Source: Rhea pennata (taxonomy: Eukaryota > Chordata > Aves > Rheiformes > Rheidae). Taken from it: a stretch of 64,000 nucleotides of DNA. Below the pieces are notes generated by a model, which ran no database searches, had not been told where the DNA came from, and saw nothing but the letters and a program-made list of their open reading frames with translations. The DNA is taken from the NCBI RefSeq assembly GCF_028389875.1, contig NC_084664.1, positions 39,442,323-39,506,322 of the forward strand, in the 5' to 3' direction. Shown here one piece after another: positions 19,754 to 31,265 of this stretch; positions within the stretch are counted from its first letter, which is position 1; the number at the start of each line of letters is the position of its first letter. Both the position numbers and the translations under genes were made by a program.

Positions 19754-22700
19754 TGCATGCAAATACGTGCAGAAATTAAGGCATCACAGACAGTCTTAAT
19801 CCTGGCATTTCAAATCTTTCAAAAATGCTTTATTTTTCAATATAAAAACATTTTTATGATGTTTGTATTTTCAGTGGCCTGTGGCTTTGTAAATGCATGT
19901 TTCATAAAAAGAATTTTCATCGATGACATCTACAGAGGTGATAAGCAAAGTTGTAACTGTTGTATTAACTGTAGAAACTCACGCCAACTCAAGCTGACAG
20001 GCCAGCTTATATCAACAGAGTGGCTATCATCCTCTATGTGGGCTATTTCTAGCCTTCTTTCAAAGACAGTTGGTAACAGTAGAGTGAGACCTCAGCAGCT
20101 TTGTTTCACCATAAAATCCTAGATTTCCTACTTAAGTGGGAAAGCCTCATCCTCACTGCCTGTCCTCCTGCAAGGTGAATAATCTCTCTTCTTTTCTTTA
20201 ATTGTTCTGCATACTCAGCATCCTAGCTGCTTGTCTGAAATCCCATGAGTAATTCTTGCCATCACCATCTACTTCCTTTGTTTTTTCCAAATCTGTGGAT
20301 ATATTTATTCATACTGCAGTGCAGTGTATCTATAAATCACCTACTTGTACATCTATATGCTCAGGTACTGCAAGTATCCTAGTGCCAGCAGCATGGAGCT
20401 TAGATTGGTTAGTTTTTCTTGCCAAGAGTTCTGCTTTTACAAATTGGTCTCCTTCTGCTGTCTGGTTACATGTTCTGCTGCACCTGTATCCTGAAAGAAT
20501 ATACATCTCCAAAGCACTGATGACAACTGTTGTCAATGATTTTATATCTCCCAAAGACTCTTTGATCTAGAAAACAGTGTATTTGCAGTTGGCAGCCAAT
20601 ACGTAAAGTAAACGTGTTTTAAAATCAAATGCTTGTTTAATGAAGGGGAAAACGGTGTATGTCTTTTGATATTCTATATGTGGATTTATTGCTTATAGTG
20701 ATAAGTACATGACAGGTTTTTGAAGAATAAAGCTGCTACTGCTTTCCTTTGTTTACTAGTGCCTACTGTGATTGCAAATATTATTAAATAATTCTTGGAG
20801 AAATTAAAGCAGTAATAGTATAGGCAATACTTTAAAATTCCACATGAATATAGTCTATAGCTTTATATAAGATGAATATATGGCTTTACTGAATCATACT
20901 AACAATGACAAATTTGAAAGATATGGAGAAAATTCTGAACATTTCTGAAGTCAGGAAAATTCTGAAGAGATGAAATAAGATCTCAGAGAAACCCTGCACT
21001 TCAATTGGTAAACTTTTAAATAAAGGGGGCATGTCCAGAAAGTAACTAAATGAAAATAAAAGAACAATATGGGAAGACTGTTAGGCAAATGGAAACTTTG
21101 ATAACTCAGAGGCAGCTCAGTCTTCCACTTTAGAGGATAATATATCACTGTGCCATAACTAACTAACTTACCACAGAGATTTCTACTAAACTTATCAGCA
21201 GTAAAATAATTATTAATGGAAGTATCAGGATTTCCAACATTATGTTTCAAAACTTTGTAGAGCGTTATTGTACCTGTCAGAGCTTTTCTTTTTCTGGGGC
21301 TGTTGATACAAATGTTGGCATGTGAGTGACTTCTGGTGAGAAATTTGGTACCTTCTTGCTAATGCAAGTAACCACGTATTATCCTTCCATTTACAAATTT
21401 ATTAATCTCCATCTTGAAACTACTTAGGTTTCTTGTTTCCCTCACCTTCCAGAACCTCATAACTCTCTGAGGACTGAAAATATTTTTCTAGATCCTGGGG
21501 TAAATGTAATCACCATCCAGTTATACCCATTTATTTCTAGAGAGAAAAAAATGCCCTATAGGTTATATCTCTTTCTCCAAACTGTTATTTTTCCACCTGA
21601 TTTTTTATGCAGTCATTGTCCCTGGCAACCTTCATTTTTGTGGACTAAACACACTAAACTCTTTCACGTGTCAAAAGACAGGCTGCATGTTCTCTTTATT
21701 GTCTGAGTAGCCATGTACCAATCTCTCTTTTAATCTCTCCTGAATATTAGGCAGTGTTTCATATTTGAGATGAAAACTCAGCAGCTTTCTAAAAATAGCA
21801 GCATTCGGGTGTCTTTGGTGAAAATACGCTCCTCTTACATACTGACATGACATTTGCCTTTTTCACAGCCATGCACATTTTGCCTAATAGTTTCTGTGAC
21901 AGTCTTTAGTGTTTCTTTTCTTCTCATATTTCCAGCTCTCAGCCTGTCATGCAGATTTTTCTTGTTATTCCCTAACAGCATGACTTAGCATATGCACTAT
22001 TACATTTCATTCTATTTTATTATTCTATTCACTAAAGCCATTTGGATTTGCCTGGTTCTTATCCCAGTCCTTCTCTGTTTCAGTAACCAGCAAATGTTGT
22101 TACTGTCAGAAAGCAGAACCAGAACCCTGGTCCTGAACCAAAACATGTTTGAATATCTATTTTTTGAATCAGAATTGAACCCAAACTTATTCTGAAACTT
22201 AGTGAAATTTAACTTTTTCTTGTTACTGCTTTGACCTCTGAGCTTTGCTAAGAAATGATGTTTTGGCAGAAGCCTGTTCTGTATAGGGACAGTTTGCACT
22301 TACTAAATTTGAAGAACATCATCATAGTCCTGCATGTCCCTTTGTTACTGGAGGACTCCAACCAGGACAAGCTCCGCTTTTGTACCATGGTGCCACCCTG
22401 TGCTGCCCAGTAGGCACCAGCAGGACCTCTTCATCTTGATGACTTTTTACACTTATTTAAGAAGAGTTCTAGTTAGGCTGTGAGCTCCAAATAAGCCTGT
22501 AGGCAATGACTAGCCATTGCTATGAATTCTCTTCTACTGCTAGCAGTGCTCTGTAAATGCCTACTTGGCACCATCAGCCTGTGGTTCCCCAGCAGTTCAA
22601 CTTCACTTTATAGCAGTGTTTGTGTTCCTGTACCTCCTAGCATATGTATACTTGAGATATGTGCATGTGTATATTACTTCAGTCTCCCGTGTGTGCAGGA

Positions 22701-25330
22701 GCAAATTCACAAGAGAAGGAACATCCGTCTCCTGCTTCCCTGCCATCCCACAGGCACCACAAATACACAGTCTAATGCAGCATTACAAGTTCCTTTTAGC
22801 TCCTCGACTTTATTTACTAGAGTTAGTGAGGGATTCGAGTGTGCATAAACTCTGACAAGAAGAAGACTTATCTTTGCTAGTTCTTTAACTAAAATATACA
22901 TATTTTTGCCATTTTTACCAATTCCTATCTTTTTTTTGGCTAAATTAAACTTTTTTAAAAATGTCCTCTATAAGCATCGTGGTAGAGTTACAATTACTAT
23001 TTTATTTTAAAGTATCTATTTTTATCTTCTACTCTGAAGCCAAATCATGCAAAAGTAAATAAATTTAATGACATTTTTTCATTCACATGATTGTGGAAGA
23101 CAAAGGAGCTTTTCTTTATCCTCATGAGGAACTGCAGTCTAATTGTATAACTGGGTGGCTGTAATAAAATGAAGAATTGTAAGACTGTAAGAGATATACC
23201 TAGTTTTATACTTGATCCAAGTAAATTTGATTCTGGTTTAAGATTACACAGGGTGTGGCAATGAGGTATCAGAAACTGAATTAGATTACTCATTTGTTTG
23301 TCAGTGCCCTTAAACATCTTCTATTTTACGACGTTTTAAATGTATATAGTCTATAAAATCCTTCTGTTCATGAGCATGATCTTCTTGATGCATTATATGT
23401 GACAGGAAGTGAAAGTGAACTCTTATTTTCCATGAAAAAAATCATGGGAACCTAATATGACCAACTGACAAATGAAAAATAACCTATGTTCTTTAGATTA
23501 TTTCTGTTCTAAAAGTTTAACAAATGCTGAAGTTGATAAACCATCGACCAGATATTTTTGGTCCAAATAGTTATTATACAGCACTCAAGCAATTAATAAA
23601 ATGCCAAAGTTTAAAGACCATTCCTTAAGTTCACTAAACATTATTAGCTATGTCATTTTAGTTTGATTTTCCCCTTTCACAAAGATAAAGATTTGTATGC
23701 ATTTGTAGTTATTGCCATGTTGATTGACAGAAAGCCTCAAAATAACATTCAAATATGATATAAAGAACACATTGGGGATTAAATTACAGTAATCGACACA
23801 ACAGATGGATAGACAGTGTTTTGATCTTCTGGTTACCTGCTGCCAAAGTCAATCCAAATAACATGGCACTGAAACACTAAGAGCCACAAGGGAGAGAGAA
23901 AATAAGCTGACCTGTCAGTGGACGTAATGAAACATCATTTCATAGTGATTTATAGTCCACGTCCTTGCAGTTCTCCGTATCTCCTTTGACCTCCTGCACC
24001 CTCCATTTCCTCCCCTATGCCTCACCTCCAGTCTGGACAAAGCCTGGCACGTGGCGTACCTGCTTGCAATATAAACAGAAAACACAACTGTAGACTCATG
24101 CTGAGTGGAGACACTAATTAAGGTGCCCTTTCTATTAGGCTCTTCTATCCAGCTGCTAGTTATCAGAAAATTTGTAGAAAATTTGCAGCAATTCCTGTTT
24201 ATGGACTGCTCTGCAGACAGGTCTAGCTTTGAGACACTCACACAGAGTGGTAAATGTGCTGCATTGACTCAGAAAGGACAGCTTTTCAGAAATTATGCAG
24301 TGAAAAATACTCCTCATAGCCCTAATAACTCAGCTGCTTGGGTTCTCACCTAAAAAATAGTTCTTCCCATCAATTTTATCCTTCATATTTTGTCCTGCTT
24401 TTCCAAATAATAATCGGGTTTTTTTTTTTTTGCTTCTACACTTGTTGTTTTCATAACATATTAACGTAATCAAGCATGGAATGTGATAGATCATGGTAGT
24501 ATTAATCTCACAAAAGAACACATGTATTTCATTTCAGTATGCAGAATGAGGAAACGTAATCTGGGAGAATCAGTGTGGTGTTGCAGTCTGGGTGCTGGAC
24601 AGAAGAGGGTGCCATTCAGATATCCTGAGATATGGACACTGTAAAGAGACAGCCAAAGGTCGGCAAACTCTAAATACAAAAGGGGAAAATTCCTAATGCC
24701 GTGAGGTTTTGCAGCGGCATGCAGACTGCAGAAGGGCTCGCTTGCATGCTGTAGGATACTTGGACATTTTCCCCAAGATTGCATAGTGTTCCTTGTGAAC
24801 AACAGATTTATGAGATTACTATTCCACAGTTTTGATGTAGATAGAAATGTGGATGAGAAATGTAGATAGAGATGTAGGTAGAAATTCCAAATACACTGTT
24901 TGGAGGTAGATACGCTGTTAATACTTTTGGTACATTCAGCAGGTAGCTGCAAGCTTATAGATTTAATGTTGGATACTTGCTCCGGAGTCTCCATACTGTT
25001 TGAATCAGTGGTTTACAAATCTGCCACTTTTTGAATCAAGATCATATCTGATAAACTACCGAGGAAACAAATTCTGTGCTTGTTTGCCTACATGCAAATG
25101 GGCTGGAGTCCATAATGTGGGTTCTCCTTGAGGGGATAAGTATGCATTGGTTGTGTTGAACAAACAAAGTGTTTCAGCTCTGTACAACTCGTAAGACTGA
25201 CTGAAGTGTGATCAGTTACATGAGGTGATTCAGAAAATAGTTATTGCTGTGCAAAACATTTTACTCCGAGTTAGAATCAGACCTGAGATGATAACCAGAC
25301 GATAAAATCTGAATTACCTGTAAATTTCAG
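19754..25330. other. Non-coding stretch, nothing recognised
   Basis: About 5.6 kb of A+T-rich sequence without a recognised gene. ORFs up to 167 codons (24491-24994 minus) show no domain. A short degenerate GTAGATAGA-type tandem lies at about 24834-24885. A T-run lies at about 24418-24431. No mobile element is recognised. Confidence 0.4.
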
Positions 25331-25660
25331 TAGAAATGAGGCATCACCAGAACTTAAAGATCTGCTTCAGAGTGTTTCTGTCAAATCAGTCATGTCTCCT
25401 GAGTGGGTATTTCCACCACTTTGGACAAGGAAGAACTAAAATACTGTTTTCAGCAGATCTAAGGAGGCTAAACAAAGTGGTGATGATCGCCAGCCAACCA
25501 TGTCTACACACAGAATTAATATCTGCAAGTGTTCATGGTGCAAAGATGTTTTTCAATCTTGATTTACAGCCCGGGTATCACAAATTAACAGAGCCCTCTC
25601 AGCCCTCACATTATCCTTCTGGGATAATTTTTGTGTTTAAACATATGCCTTATGTTTAAA
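25331..25660 (+). pseudogene. Ty3/Gypsy-type pol relic: reverse transcriptase
   Basis: Two adjacent frames carry the start of a Ty3/Gypsy-type RT. The first shows the lead-in with SPEWVFPPLWTRKN, broken by a stop. The frame of 25336-25659 then gives ADLRRLNKVV and, about 25 residues on, GAKMFFNLDLQPGYHKL, which holds the first catalytic Asp of the family. It continues with FVFKHMPY, the usual F..MPFG position. The YxDD portion is not seen and sequence after 25660 is degraded. Type is assigned from these motifs, which differ from vertebrate retroviral RT. Non-functional. Confidence 0.75.
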
Positions 25661-26001
25661 CTAATGCTGTTAAATAAAATGATCAGTATTTCTGTAAGCA
25701 GCCTGGAATCTAGTGTTAGCTGATGAGTCATGAAACACTAAGATCATTACTAGCATTTTAATCTTTCTTAATTCCTACGTTAACAACACTTTATTCTGAA
25801 TAACATTTCAACCATAGAACTGTTTAAAGCCTTACTTAAAGAAATCCTAAGTGTGTCCTCCACACATGTTGTACAGCTTCATTTTGAACTGGTGAAAACC
25901 ATAATTGCAAGTAACTGGAGTTTATGATGCTGTGCTACTTTACCTCAGTTAAATACAGTAGAAATGCCTCAGGATAGGGGCTTGTAGCCACATGTACTCA
26001 A

Positions 26002-26228
26002 ATGCATGAGGGCAGCCTTGAGAAGACCATGATGTGTGCTTCAAGAACGGTTACAGAGGCTGAGAGGAAAATATTCCATGCTTGGAAAAAAAGTATTGGC
26101 TTGCACCAAAGTAATAGGAAAAGAGACATCATGTCTTTTGGCCATAAATTCAGTTTCATACAGATCATGGTTCTTTTCCCATATTATTACACATTTCATG
26201 ACAAAAGGACTCAGAGAAAAGGGAAATA

Positions 26229-26231
<3 letters not shown>
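26002..26231 (+). pseudogene. Ty3/Gypsy-type pol relic: RNase H
   Basis: One frame (from 26002) shows CASRTVTEAER, the hallmark of Ty3/Gypsy RNase H. The next frame continues KYSMLGKKVLACTKVIGKET, and a return to the first frame gives GHKFSF. Thus the expected ASRTLTEAE, then Y...EKE.LA, then G.KF order is kept across at least two frameshifts. Order and distance to the RT at 25.3-25.7 kb fit one decayed element with some sequence lost or unreadable between 25660 and 26000. A TA microsatellite starts at its 3' edge. Confidence 0.75.

Positions 26232-26274
<43 letters not shown>
26232..26274. repeat. (TA)n microsatellite
   Basis: About 21 uninterrupted TA units. Located inside the Ty3/Gypsy-type relic between RNase H and integrase. 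Expected to be length-polymorphic. Confidence 0.97.
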
Positions 26275-26278
<4 letters not shown>

Positions 26279-26579
26279 TAGAAAACAAATCAGGAGCTGA
26301 AAATGTGATGTTCAACTGCTTGTTTTGTTCATCTTCACCGAATACTCTGAATACTCAGAAGTACTGTGTTCTGGTAAGGAATTATTTGAACAAATCACAA
26401 ATATATTTGCTGCAGTTTCAGAAGAATAATATAAAGCTACTTGTTCAGCCCGTCTCTTTCAACAGAAATTACATGGCGCCTTGACAACAAGATAGTCTAG
26501 TAATCATAACATATCTAATTCGTCTCTGCCGTACTTCGAATCAGCATGAACTTTCTGTACAAGATGGGGGAATAACTTA

Positions 26580-27150
26580 CCAATTTATTATGCTGGAGGA
26601 ATTACAGGCAAAATCAATACACTTTGCTCATGGTACACATCAGTGGGCTGTCATAACAAGGACTGTAAGCTCTCAATCAGTGGCCAGGACTGAATGCTCA
26701 AGCTGCTTTCAAAGTTTCTGTCAAAACAAGAATGCTTTCAAAGTTTCTGACAAAACAAGAATGAGTTGGCTCATGCCTATTCCACCCTTTCTTTTTACTT
26801 AAATGAACATAGCAAAAATTTGCCATCATCACTATAGATCTCTTTGCTCGTTTGCCATTGACTAATGCTATGGTGTCATATTAATAGATTTATTCAGTAA
26901 ATGGCCAGAAGTAGCATCTATCACAGGTCCATCTGCTTCTGTCATGACTTTGCATTTACTGTTTTCAGCACAGAAAGAAGCTCAGAAAATTAATGTCTGC
27001 TAACAGACTACGATTCATATGCCTACAGCTTGAATTTTTTTTTCTTGAGGAAAAGAATTGTGCACAGAGAGCTATCAGTGCAGTACCCTTAAGCTAACGA
27101 AGAACTGAATGCTACAATAAAGCTTTGAAAGAAAGATTACAGCCAGTTAA
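26580..27150 (+). pseudogene. Ty3/Gypsy-type pol relic: integrase
   Basis: An N-terminal part with HFAHGTHQWA resembles the histidine half of the H2C2 zinc finger (about 26620). The core follows: TIDLFARLPLT (first Asp, about 26835), then VILIDLFSKWPEV, a strong Ty3/Gypsy integrase signature (about 26875-26915). Next comes LLTDYDS (second Asp, about 27000) and, after frameshifts, TECYNKALKERL (Glu position, about 27108-27143). Several frames and stops separate these pieces. A 29-bp tandem duplication (26705-26762) has been added. Dead element. Confidence 0.75.
26705..26762 (+). repeat. 29-bp tandem duplication
   Basis: Two adjacent units begin GCTTTCAAAGTTTCTG and end AAACAAGAAT, differing at one position (T versus A). 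This is a recent local duplication within the Ty3/Gypsy-type integrase relic. Confidence 0.85.
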
Positions 27151-27309
27151 ACTGAAAGGAGAACCTGGGAAAACTTTTACTTCAAATCTCCCTCAAAATA
27201 TGAATTGCCAAGCACAGTGTAGCAATGCTGAGGGAGATTTGTTTTTGAAAAGTTTTTTACTTTTAACAAAATTTTAAAAGTTTTACTTCTTTTGAAAAGA
27301 AGTAAATCT

Positions 27310-27440
27310 TGTTATTTTGTAGATACTTGGAGTGAAGACATGAGCATAATAAAATTCAAGTTAAGCCATCCAAAGGAAACAGTAGAAATAAAACATGTTA
27401 ATAGACTACTTTTTTGCAAGAGTCTGCAATTTGCAAGGAA
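27310..27440 (+). pseudogene. Ty3/Gypsy-type pol relic: integrase C-terminal module
   Basis: A frame reads KFKLSHPKETVEIKHVNRLL, matching the end of the GPY/F-type C-terminal module (a short strand followed by VHVNRLK-like residues) that closes Ty3/Gypsy integrases. Its position about 170 bp after the catalytic Glu segment fits. It suggests pol is preserved to its end, with the LTR expected beyond 27.45 kb. I could not recognise one. Confidence 0.55.
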
Positions 27441-28329
27441 TCTGACTGTGAGAATATAGAAACTTATAATATGAGGGAATCAAACTTTACATTACCTCTC
27501 AGAATTGCTTGAGGAAAAACAGGACTTATATTTACAGCTTATATGATGGATAACTATGAAGTGTTTTTCATTGTGCACATCTTACTTGGAGCAACGTGGA
27601 GGCATTTTGGAATGTCCACCCATTCTCGTTATTCTGCTTTAGTCTTCCAGTGTAAGATGCACAGCAGGAGTTAGAGCATCAGCAGCCTGCCAAACCTAGT
27701 TAATCACCTGCCTGAGCTAGAAACAGTGCTATGCAAATGCTGAAGGAGTGTAATGGTGATTATTTAGTTCTACGCCAGTTTGCCAATTTGTTTCTTAGAT
27801 ACTTATTTATTGATTCTATAATTAGTGAATACTAAGATGACAGTTATTTCATTATAGCTTCTATTACACTTCCCTTCCTGGAAAGGGGAATATACAGTAT
27901 TGCAAAACTGATGCTGCACACAGAAGATGCAGAATGCTTAGAAAAAGCGCAGCTAACGGAGAGAGCGAACAGAGGCAGCAGTTTGCACAGCAGTGTCTGG
28001 CTCTGCTTAGAACTCTTGGGGACCTTGTTAGAAGTTGTGGGGGCTTCTGCTGACCCCAAGCAACTAGAGGCTGATTGCTACTAACAGGAAAGGGGAGCTG
28101 GGCAAGGACAACTGAAAAAAAAAACAACAAACAGAAAACCCCACAAAATTGTTCTTGAGAGAAGCTCTAGCACCTAGCACCCAGCTCTAGCTAGGTGTAG
28201 CTGCTGCTAAGGAGCCCTCTTGGTTGCCTCTGATTAGAGGGAGTCAGGGCCTTTGATCCAGGTGGCCCTTGACTGGGTGGGACAAGCACCCTGTGAGTCA
28301 GTGCTAGGGAGAGCCAGCTGCGTGTGAGC
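27441..28329. other. Non-coding stretch, possible 3' part of the Ty3/Gypsy element
   Basis: No gene recognised. If the element is complete, its untranslated region and 3' LTR should lie here, but neither a TG...CA-bounded unit nor a polypurine tract is convincing. From about 27900 the sequence becomes G+C-richer, and it may include the 5' UTR of the CR1 fragment that follows. Confidence 0.35.
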
Positions 28330-29065
28330 CAGGCCTAGAGCACAGCTCGCAGACTGCAGGGAAGAGAGAGCAGATGCAGCAGTTTGTGCAAGAAGGCACC
28401 TTTGCTTCCAACCTTAGTAGTGCCCTCTTCCTCAAACACGGTCATGACACGCTGCAAAGCCTGTAGCTGTTGGAGTCCCTGCATCAGCTGTGTCAGAGGC
28501 TTTGACCCAGACAGCCCCTCTGGCAGCAGATGCAGCTCTACAGGTCTCGGGCTGCAGGGAGTGCTTGGGCCCTCTCCAGAAGGCCTGGGCTGACAGTCAG
28601 CTCTCCTGCAGGAGGTGTGTGGCTGTTGCTGGTGAGCTGTGTTGTCAGGCAAAGGAGTTATGGGAGGACATCAGTAGGCTGCATATCATCTGCAAAAATA
28701 GGCAGGAGACAGGGCATGCTTGCAGACCATACAGCTCCAGGAGTCCCAGTTCCCCACAGCAGAGGAGCTGCTGGAGGACTCTGTGCTGTGTGAAACGGCG
28801 CATCGTAATACTGTAGAAGGCAGCTGGAAGCTGGTCACTTCTCAATGGGAGGAGAAAGGCCCTTACTCTTCCTGAAGACTTGCAATTGGAGAACAGGTTT
28901 AGTGCCCTCCAGGCTGAGGAGGAGCTGGGCATAGCTTCAATGGAAGCAACTGAGATGACAGACCCTGTGCCTTGCAGGAACACCTGGAAGAAGTGGTGAG
29001 CGATTGTCGTGGTTGACTCCCTGCTGCAGGGGATGAAGGCACCTATCTGCCAACCTGAGCAGGTA
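28330..29065 (+). mobile_element. CR1 LINE 5' region / ORF1 fragment (degraded)
   Basis: Broken plus-strand frames resemble CR1 ORF1: a stretch rich in Leu/Gln/Glu with LQLENRFSALQAEEELG (about 28880-28930), then IVVVDSLLQGMKAPICQP (about 29002-29053). The latter corresponds to the VVGDSLLRGTEAPIC-type esterase motif of avian CR1 ORF1, with the Gly of GDS lost. Several stops and frameshifts are present. Most genomic CR1 copies are 5'-truncated, so an ORF1 piece is uncommon. The match stops near 29065 without a 3' end, so this copy is internally truncated or rearranged. It may be an older subfamily than the copy at 18.6 kb. Confidence 0.6.
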
Positions 29066-29883
29066 AAGGTCAGTCATATCTGCTCCTTTTTACTTATTTA
29101 ATAAGCTTCTTAAAACTTCTGCTTCCTGCTTCACTAGGTAACACATAGTCATGTTTAAAATCTGACAGATTGATAGCACTAATGTAAGGCTTTTAATCTG
29201 GTTTCCTACTGTTTATGTCAGTCTTTCCCCTTGATAATTTTGAATCTATTGGCCAATTTAGAACAAACATGGCAGAGGAGTAAATGATTACAAAGATATG
29301 AAGTTCCTATCATCTTTGGGGAAATCAGTGCTGCCAGTAAAAAAAGGGCTGACACGTGAGCATAAGCGTTATTTGCTCTGTTTGATCTGCTGCTATTTCA
29401 TTAGCACAGATGATTGACTAGTCAGCACATTCGTAGGGCAGTCACATCATGACATCTGCCTTGCACAGCCCAGAGATTCGGAAGCATGGTGGAGAAGGGG
29501 AGATAATGTAAAATGGGGACTCGTGACTTTGAAGATAGGTGAGATTTTGGAGACACAGTGAGTGCAGCCCTAGTGTTTTCTAAGTGGAGGTTGCAAGGGC
29601 TGGAGTGAAGTAGCAGTACCTTATGCAAATCTATAAAAGACCAAGCTTCAGTAATTCCACTGCTTGTTGAATGACCTGTTATGTGAAGGCAACAGTATTG
29701 AAATGTAAGAATTGTATTTGATACAAGGGATAAAATTTTCAGTAGCATCTATTTGGCGTTTAGGAGTCAAAGCTATGTTTTTATAAATGAATTAAGAGAC
29801 CAATTACCTATAAGAAGCACAGTTTAAAGTATTTAAAATTTAACCTTGAAGACCTACATATTAAGGAGCAGCAAGCTGCTCTG
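29066..29883. other. Non-coding stretch, nothing recognised
   Basis: No exon or repeat recognised between the CR1 ORF1 fragment and the next CR1 tail. ORF 29422-29748 (minus, 108 codons) shows no domain. Confidence 0.4.
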
Positions 29884-30019
29884 ATCACAGAATCACAAAT
29901 GGCTGAGGTTGGAAGGGACCTCTGGTGATCATCTAGTCCAACACTTCTGCTCAAGCAGGATCACCTAGAGCATGTTGCCCAGGACAGTGTCCAGATGGCT
30001 TTTGAATATCTCCAAGGAT
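29884..30019 (-). mobile_element. CR1 LINE 3' end (short, minus-oriented)
   Basis: Starts TCACAGAATCACAAATGGCT, then GAGGTTGGAAGGGACC, CATCTAGTCCAACA, CTCAAGCAGGATCACC and TTTTGAATATCTCCAAGGAT. These are the last about 135 bp of a CR1 in reverse orientation, 5'-truncated at about 30019. Confidence 0.92.
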
Positions 30020-31150
30020 AAGGAAAGGATAGGGAAGATAAGCTGAGAGCTCAGGCGGACAGAATGGCAAGCAGGAACAGTAACCCTCACTGGCAAGGGG
30101 CACAATCCCACAGTAGCCAAAATGGAAGAGCAAAGCAATCTGATGATGGAAACCAGGTGCAGCAGAGAATCCAGCGATCCCCTGAAAAACCGTAGTGATG
30201 AAGCAGATCTAAGGACAAGCCAGGAGGTCAAGTCAGGATCAACAAAGCATATGGTCAGGAACAGACATATCTGCGACGTAATCCAGACAAGGACTGATAG
30301 CAAGGGCCTGACCTTAAACGCAGCTTCCAAGCCAAGCGGCAAATGCCCAAGATAACACATCATGCAGCTCTTTCTCACACAGTGCTTTATGCAGCAGTCA
30401 GAATGAAGTCAGAATCGCACCATATCAGAGCCAACCATGAACAGTGGCAGCCAAATGCCTGGGTGGGGGAGAGAGGAAAGGGATTTTAGAGCTTATTGGT
30501 GCGGTCAGCCTGACACTACACAGTGAAATAGCTTTAAGGATGTAGGTTTCTTTTGAAAATTGGACTAGAGGTCTTAAACCTGTTGTTTCTGAAAAAAATG
30601 CACAAAGAGCTGAATTCTCATTTATTCTAAAACCAATGATCCAGCTGAGGTTTTCCATATGCCGATAAATTTGGCTCCTGTCCTAGTAAGGCTTTAACCA
30701 CAACTAGTGATTACCCTCCATACTTTACTTTGTCCCTGCAACTTCTCAGTTCATAACCCATTGTTTGCAAGACAAAAAAATCTGGTTATCAGAAAACTAA
30801 CCAGATCTGCAGGAAATAAAAAAGTAGTACTAAGTGATGGATTGCTTCTGACCACCCTCAACTTCCTCAATCATGGAAGCAAGCTGTTGTGGGGCACCTT
30901 GAGGAAGTCGTTTGATGTAAACATGCTGGTTGAATCATGTAGTACTTAGTGCAGATCCTTAGGCAGAAGCAGAGCTGACTGAGTGCACTTGTGTAGACAA
31001 CTTGTGTGTCATATATTCACAGAAGTGTTCATAATGGAACATCGCTGGAAAGAAAGTTCAGTTTGTGGAAAATTAGGTTTTAACATATGTAGGCTTCAGG
31101 CATTTTAATTAGACAGAGCTGGTTTGTAACTTTTTCCCTTCCTGAGTTTA
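30020..31150. other. Non-coding stretch; unassigned GTCAGG-rich segment at its start
   Basis: Sequence 30020-30360 is purine-rich with repeated GGTCAGG/GTCAGGA-like words (AGGTCAAGTCAGGATC, ATGGTCAGGAACAG). It is reminiscent in style of the segment at 37.78-38.05 kb, but I could not align the two. It could be an unidentified LTR or repeat. The rest is unremarkable A+T-rich sequence. Confidence 0.3.
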
Positions 31151-31265
31151 TGCTTTGATCCTGCAATACCCTATGGATGACCTTGGCAATACGGAGCAGC
31201 TCATGTCGTTCAGTCCTCCATACAGGACTCTACTGCTCAGGTGAGCACTGGCTGTTACTCTCACA
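31150..31265. repeat. Ancient amniote-type dispersed repeat relic (tentative)
   Basis: Contains TTTGATCCTGCAATACCCTA and, further on, ACTGCTCAGGTGAGCACTGG. This resembles the TGATCCTGCAAACCCTTAC...ACTCA.GTGAGTA words of an old repeat common in reptile and bird non-coding DNA. Based on remembered sequence style only; family not named. Confidence 0.3.

Noticed and set aside
23930..24070. Minus-strand mini-exon with donor CTGGAG|GTGAGG
   Set aside because: A single donor-like site with no convincing acceptor, coding frame or neighbouring exon.
24491..24994. 167-codon minus-strand ORF
   Set aside because: Longest ORF in its neighbourhood, but no domain, no splice or start support, and part of it derives from a degenerate GTAGATAGA tandem.
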